Below are positions 5,432 to 6,536 of a stretch of DNA of 6,536 bases, in pieces; position 1 is the first letter of the stretch; every line of letters starts with the position of its first letter. The translations under genes were made by a program, and so were the position numbers. Source of the stretch: Candidatus Aenigmatarchaeota archaeon (lineage in GTDB: Archaea; Aenigmatarchaeota; Aenigmatarchaeia; QMZP01); assembly GCA_003663225.1 (NCBI GenBank), contig QMZP01000046.1, forward strand, positions 1 to 6,536. Reading direction: 5' to 3'. The notes beneath the pieces were generated by a model. It was not told the origin of the DNA. It did not search any database and was given only the letters and a program-made list of their open reading frames with translations.

Positions 5432-6235
5432 ATGGAAGAAATCACCCTAAAAAGCGGCATCAGGATGCCTGTTATAGGTTTGGGTACATGGAAGCTCACA
5501 GGGAGCAGGTGCACGGATGCCGTGAATAAGGCGGTGAGAATGGGATACAGCCACATAGACACCGCTGACGCGTATGGCAACCATGAAGACATAGGGAAGG
5601 CCATATCAAGCATGGACAGGAGGAAGCTGTTCATAACGTCAAAGTTATGGAGGGACAGTCTCAGGCATGACGATGCTATCGCTTCGTGCGACAGGTTCCT
5701 GAAAGAGCTGAAGACCAGCCATATCGACATGCTGCTCATACATTGGCCCAACAAGGATGTCCCCATAGAAGAGACGCTGTCAGCCATGAGGGTACTGCAA
5801 GAAGCCGGCAAGATAAGGGGCATAGGGGTCAGCAACTTCACGGTAAGGCACCTGAAGGAGGCATTGGAGACCGGGATACAGATAAGCGTGAACCAGGTGG
5901 AGTTCCACCCATACCTGAACCAAGAGAGCTTGCTGGCGTTCTGCAAGGAGAATGGCATAGCGGTCACAGCATACTCCCCGCTCGCAAGGGGCAGGATACT
6001 TGGGGATGACATTGTCAAAGGGTTAGCTGAGAAGCACGGCAAGACCCCTGCACAGGTCTCGCTCAGGTGGCTGGTGCAGAAGGGCATCATATGCATACCG
6101 AAAGCCAGCTCAGAAGAGCACATGATGGAGAATCTCCGGGTATTCGGCTGGGAGCTCGACAGGAACGACATGAAAGCACTGGATTCGCTGGATAGGGGTG
6201 AAAGGCTCATAAACCCGGGCTTCAGCGAATTCTGA
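5432..6235 (+). CDS. Aldo/keto reductase (AKR, 2,5-diketo-gluconate reductase-like)
   Basis: A 267-residue NAD(P)H-dependent (beta/alpha)8-barrel reductase of aldehydes and ketones. The catalytic tetrad is complete: D43 and Y48 in 'HIDTADAYGN', K71 in 'ITSKLW' and H104 in 'LLIHWP'. Other family landmarks are 'GLGTWKLTG' (16-24), 'GVSNF' (132-136), 'NQVEFHPYLNQ' (154-164), 'AYSPLARGRI' (180-189) and the cofactor-phosphate loop 'IPKASSEEHMMEN' (222-234), whose Lys and Ser favour NADPH. Length is normal for the prokaryotic DkgA/AKR5-like group. Presumably cytosolic. The natural substrate cannot be read from the sequence. It lies 12 bp downstream of the PadR gene in the same direction and may share its transcript and control; no strong Shine-Dalgarno is seen before the ATG. 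Confidence 0.93.
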   Translation: MEEITLKSGIRMPVIGLGTWKLTGSRCTDAVNKAVRMGYSHIDTADAYGNHEDIGKAISSMDRRKLFITSKLWRDSLRHDDAIASCDRFLKELKTSHIDMLLIHWPNKDVPIEETLSAMRVLQEAGKIRGIGVSNFTVRHLKEALETGIQISVNQVEFHPYLNQESLLAFCKENGIAVTAYSPLARGRILGDDIVKGLAEKHGKTPAQVSLRWLVQKGIICIPKASSEEHMMENLRVFGWELDRNDMKALDSLDRGERLINPGFSEF

Positions 6236-6241
6236 ACCGCT

Positions 6242-6256
6242 CGAAACATTTAAATA
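6242..6256 (+). promoter_or_regulatory. BRE plus TATA box of the L7Ae gene
   Basis: CGAAAC (6242-6247) followed by TTTAAATA (6249-6256) is a near-consensus archaeal BRE/box A, the strongest promoter in the window. It predicts transcription from about 6277-6280 and so a leader of about 50 nt before the ATG at 6329. Confidence 0.8.
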
Positions 6257-6281
6257 CTATGCCTACATATTCTTCTATCAA

Positions 6282-6320
6282 CCTATGATGTAATGAAGGC
6301 GCGCGGCGCCTGATCAGAGG
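6282..6320 (+). promoter_or_regulatory. Candidate kink-turn in the L7Ae mRNA leader
   Basis: A stem AGGCGC/GCGCCT (6297-6302 with 6306-6311, loop GCG) is flanked at its base by GA on the 5' side (6295-6296) and GA on the 3' side (6312-6313). This gives the tandem sheared G.A/A.G pairs of a kink-turn. The 5' element reads AUGA, as in box C, and the 3' element CUGA, as in box D. A second stem is available from CCU-A-UGA (6282-6288) with UCA-G-AGG (6314-6320), leaving a 6-nt bulge; a 3-nt bulge (AAU, 6292-6294) with a weaker second stem is also possible. L7Ae is itself a kink-turn-binding protein, and autoregulation through leader kink-turns has been reported for archaeal L7Ae. The 3' strand overlaps the Shine-Dalgarno, so binding would repress translation. 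Confidence 0.6.
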
Positions 6321-6323
6321 AGG
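6317..6323 (+). promoter_or_regulatory. Shine-Dalgarno of the L7Ae gene
   Basis: GAGGAGG lies 5 nt before the ATG at 6329 and is a strong ribosome binding site. Its first four bases can pair in the candidate kink-turn stem. Confidence 0.85.
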
Positions 6324-6328
6324 AAAAC

Positions 6329-6536
6329 ATGGCCGAGAAATTCGAAGTCCCCAAGGATGTGCTGAACAAGATATACGAAGCCATCACAATAGCAAAGAGC
6401 ACCGGGAAGATAAGGATAGGAGTCAACGAGACCACCAAGGCAATAGAGAGAGGAACAGCCAAGCTGGTCGCAATAGCTTCTGATGTGACCCCAGAAGAGG
6501 TCATAATGCATCTTCCGGTACTTTGTGATGAGAAGA
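6329..6536 (+). CDS. rpl7ae: 50S ribosomal protein L7Ae, partial (C-terminus beyond right edge)
   Basis: The first 69 codons are visible. They contain the family core '[20 protein letters not shown]' at 31-50 and '[18 protein letters not shown]' at 52-69; the '[10 protein letters not shown]' part forms the kink-turn-contacting surface. Archaeal L7Ae, near 120 residues in full, is a ribosomal protein. It also serves as the primary RNA-binding subunit of box C/D and H/ACA snoRNA-like particles and RNase P. The ATG at 6329 is fixed by the strong Shine-Dalgarno. The gene has its own promoter and a 50-nt structured leader, so it is not simply part of the upstream unit. It may be autoregulated. Confidence 0.96.
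   Translation, partial: MAEKFEVPKDVLNKIYEAITIAKSTGKIRIGVNETTKAIERGTAKLVAIASDVTPEEVIMHLPVLCDEK

Noticed and set aside
5353..6249. A 298-codon minus-strand frame opposite the aldo/keto reductase
   Set aside because: The plus strand encodes a complete reductase with all catalytic residues. The antisense product is a Ser/Met/Leu-rich shadow with no motif.
6303..6316. Leader hairpin read as a transcription attenuator or a riboswitch
   Set aside because: No T run and no known aptamer consensus; the GA/GA flanks and the identity of the downstream gene fit a kink-turn better.

Overview
The window looks archaeal. The right end carries a ribosomal protein L7Ae gene behind a textbook archaeal BRE/TATA promoter. 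Several genes have an AT-rich box about 25 nt upstream of their start codon with no Shine-Dalgarno (leaderless style). Ile is often ATA and Arg often AGG/AGA. One gene encodes a secreted beta-helix protein of a type common in archaea. GC looks close to half by eye. I cannot place the organism more finely; a DPANN or euryarchaeal lineage would be compatible, but that is a guess. No mobile element, CRISPR array, tRNA or rRNA was seen. Genes fill almost everything; the longest non-coding stretch is about 100 bp.

Layout. (1) 1-1457, minus strand: the N-terminal 485 residues of a secreted, sequon-rich parallel beta-helix protein that runs off the left edge. (2) 1458-1487: a 30-bp divergent promoter region in which two leaderless promoters interlock. 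(3) 1488-3027, plus strand: a two-gene unit, a CDP-alcohol phosphatidyltransferase followed after 1 nt by an M29-type (COG2309) aminopeptidase-like protein. (4) 3037-3804, minus strand: undecaprenyl-diphosphatase UppP, convergent with the M29 gene across 9 bp. (5) 3873-4973, minus strand: myo-inositol-1-phosphate synthase. (6) 4974-5077: a divergent regulatory region with two near-identical 16-bp operator-like sites 40 bp apart. (7) 5078-5419, plus strand: a PadR-type regulator, followed 12 bp later by an aldo/keto reductase (5432-6235). (8) 6236-6328: promoter and leader of L7Ae, with a candidate kink-turn next to the Shine-Dalgarno; the L7Ae gene is cut by the right edge.

How the genes may fit together. 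Inositol phosphate synthase makes inositol phosphate from glucose-6-phosphate, and a CDP-alcohol phosphatidyltransferase could attach it to CDP-archaeol, giving archaetidylinositol phosphate, a membrane lipid headgroup. UppP recycles polyprenyl phosphate carriers used for surface glycans, and the beta-helix protein has about a dozen N-glycosylation sequons, so the window leans toward envelope functions. The PadR protein probably controls itself and the inositol phosphate synthase through the paired sites. No wholly novel system is evident. The most interesting elements are regulatory: the L7Ae leader kink-turn, the PadR twin operators, and the interlocked divergent leaderless promoters.
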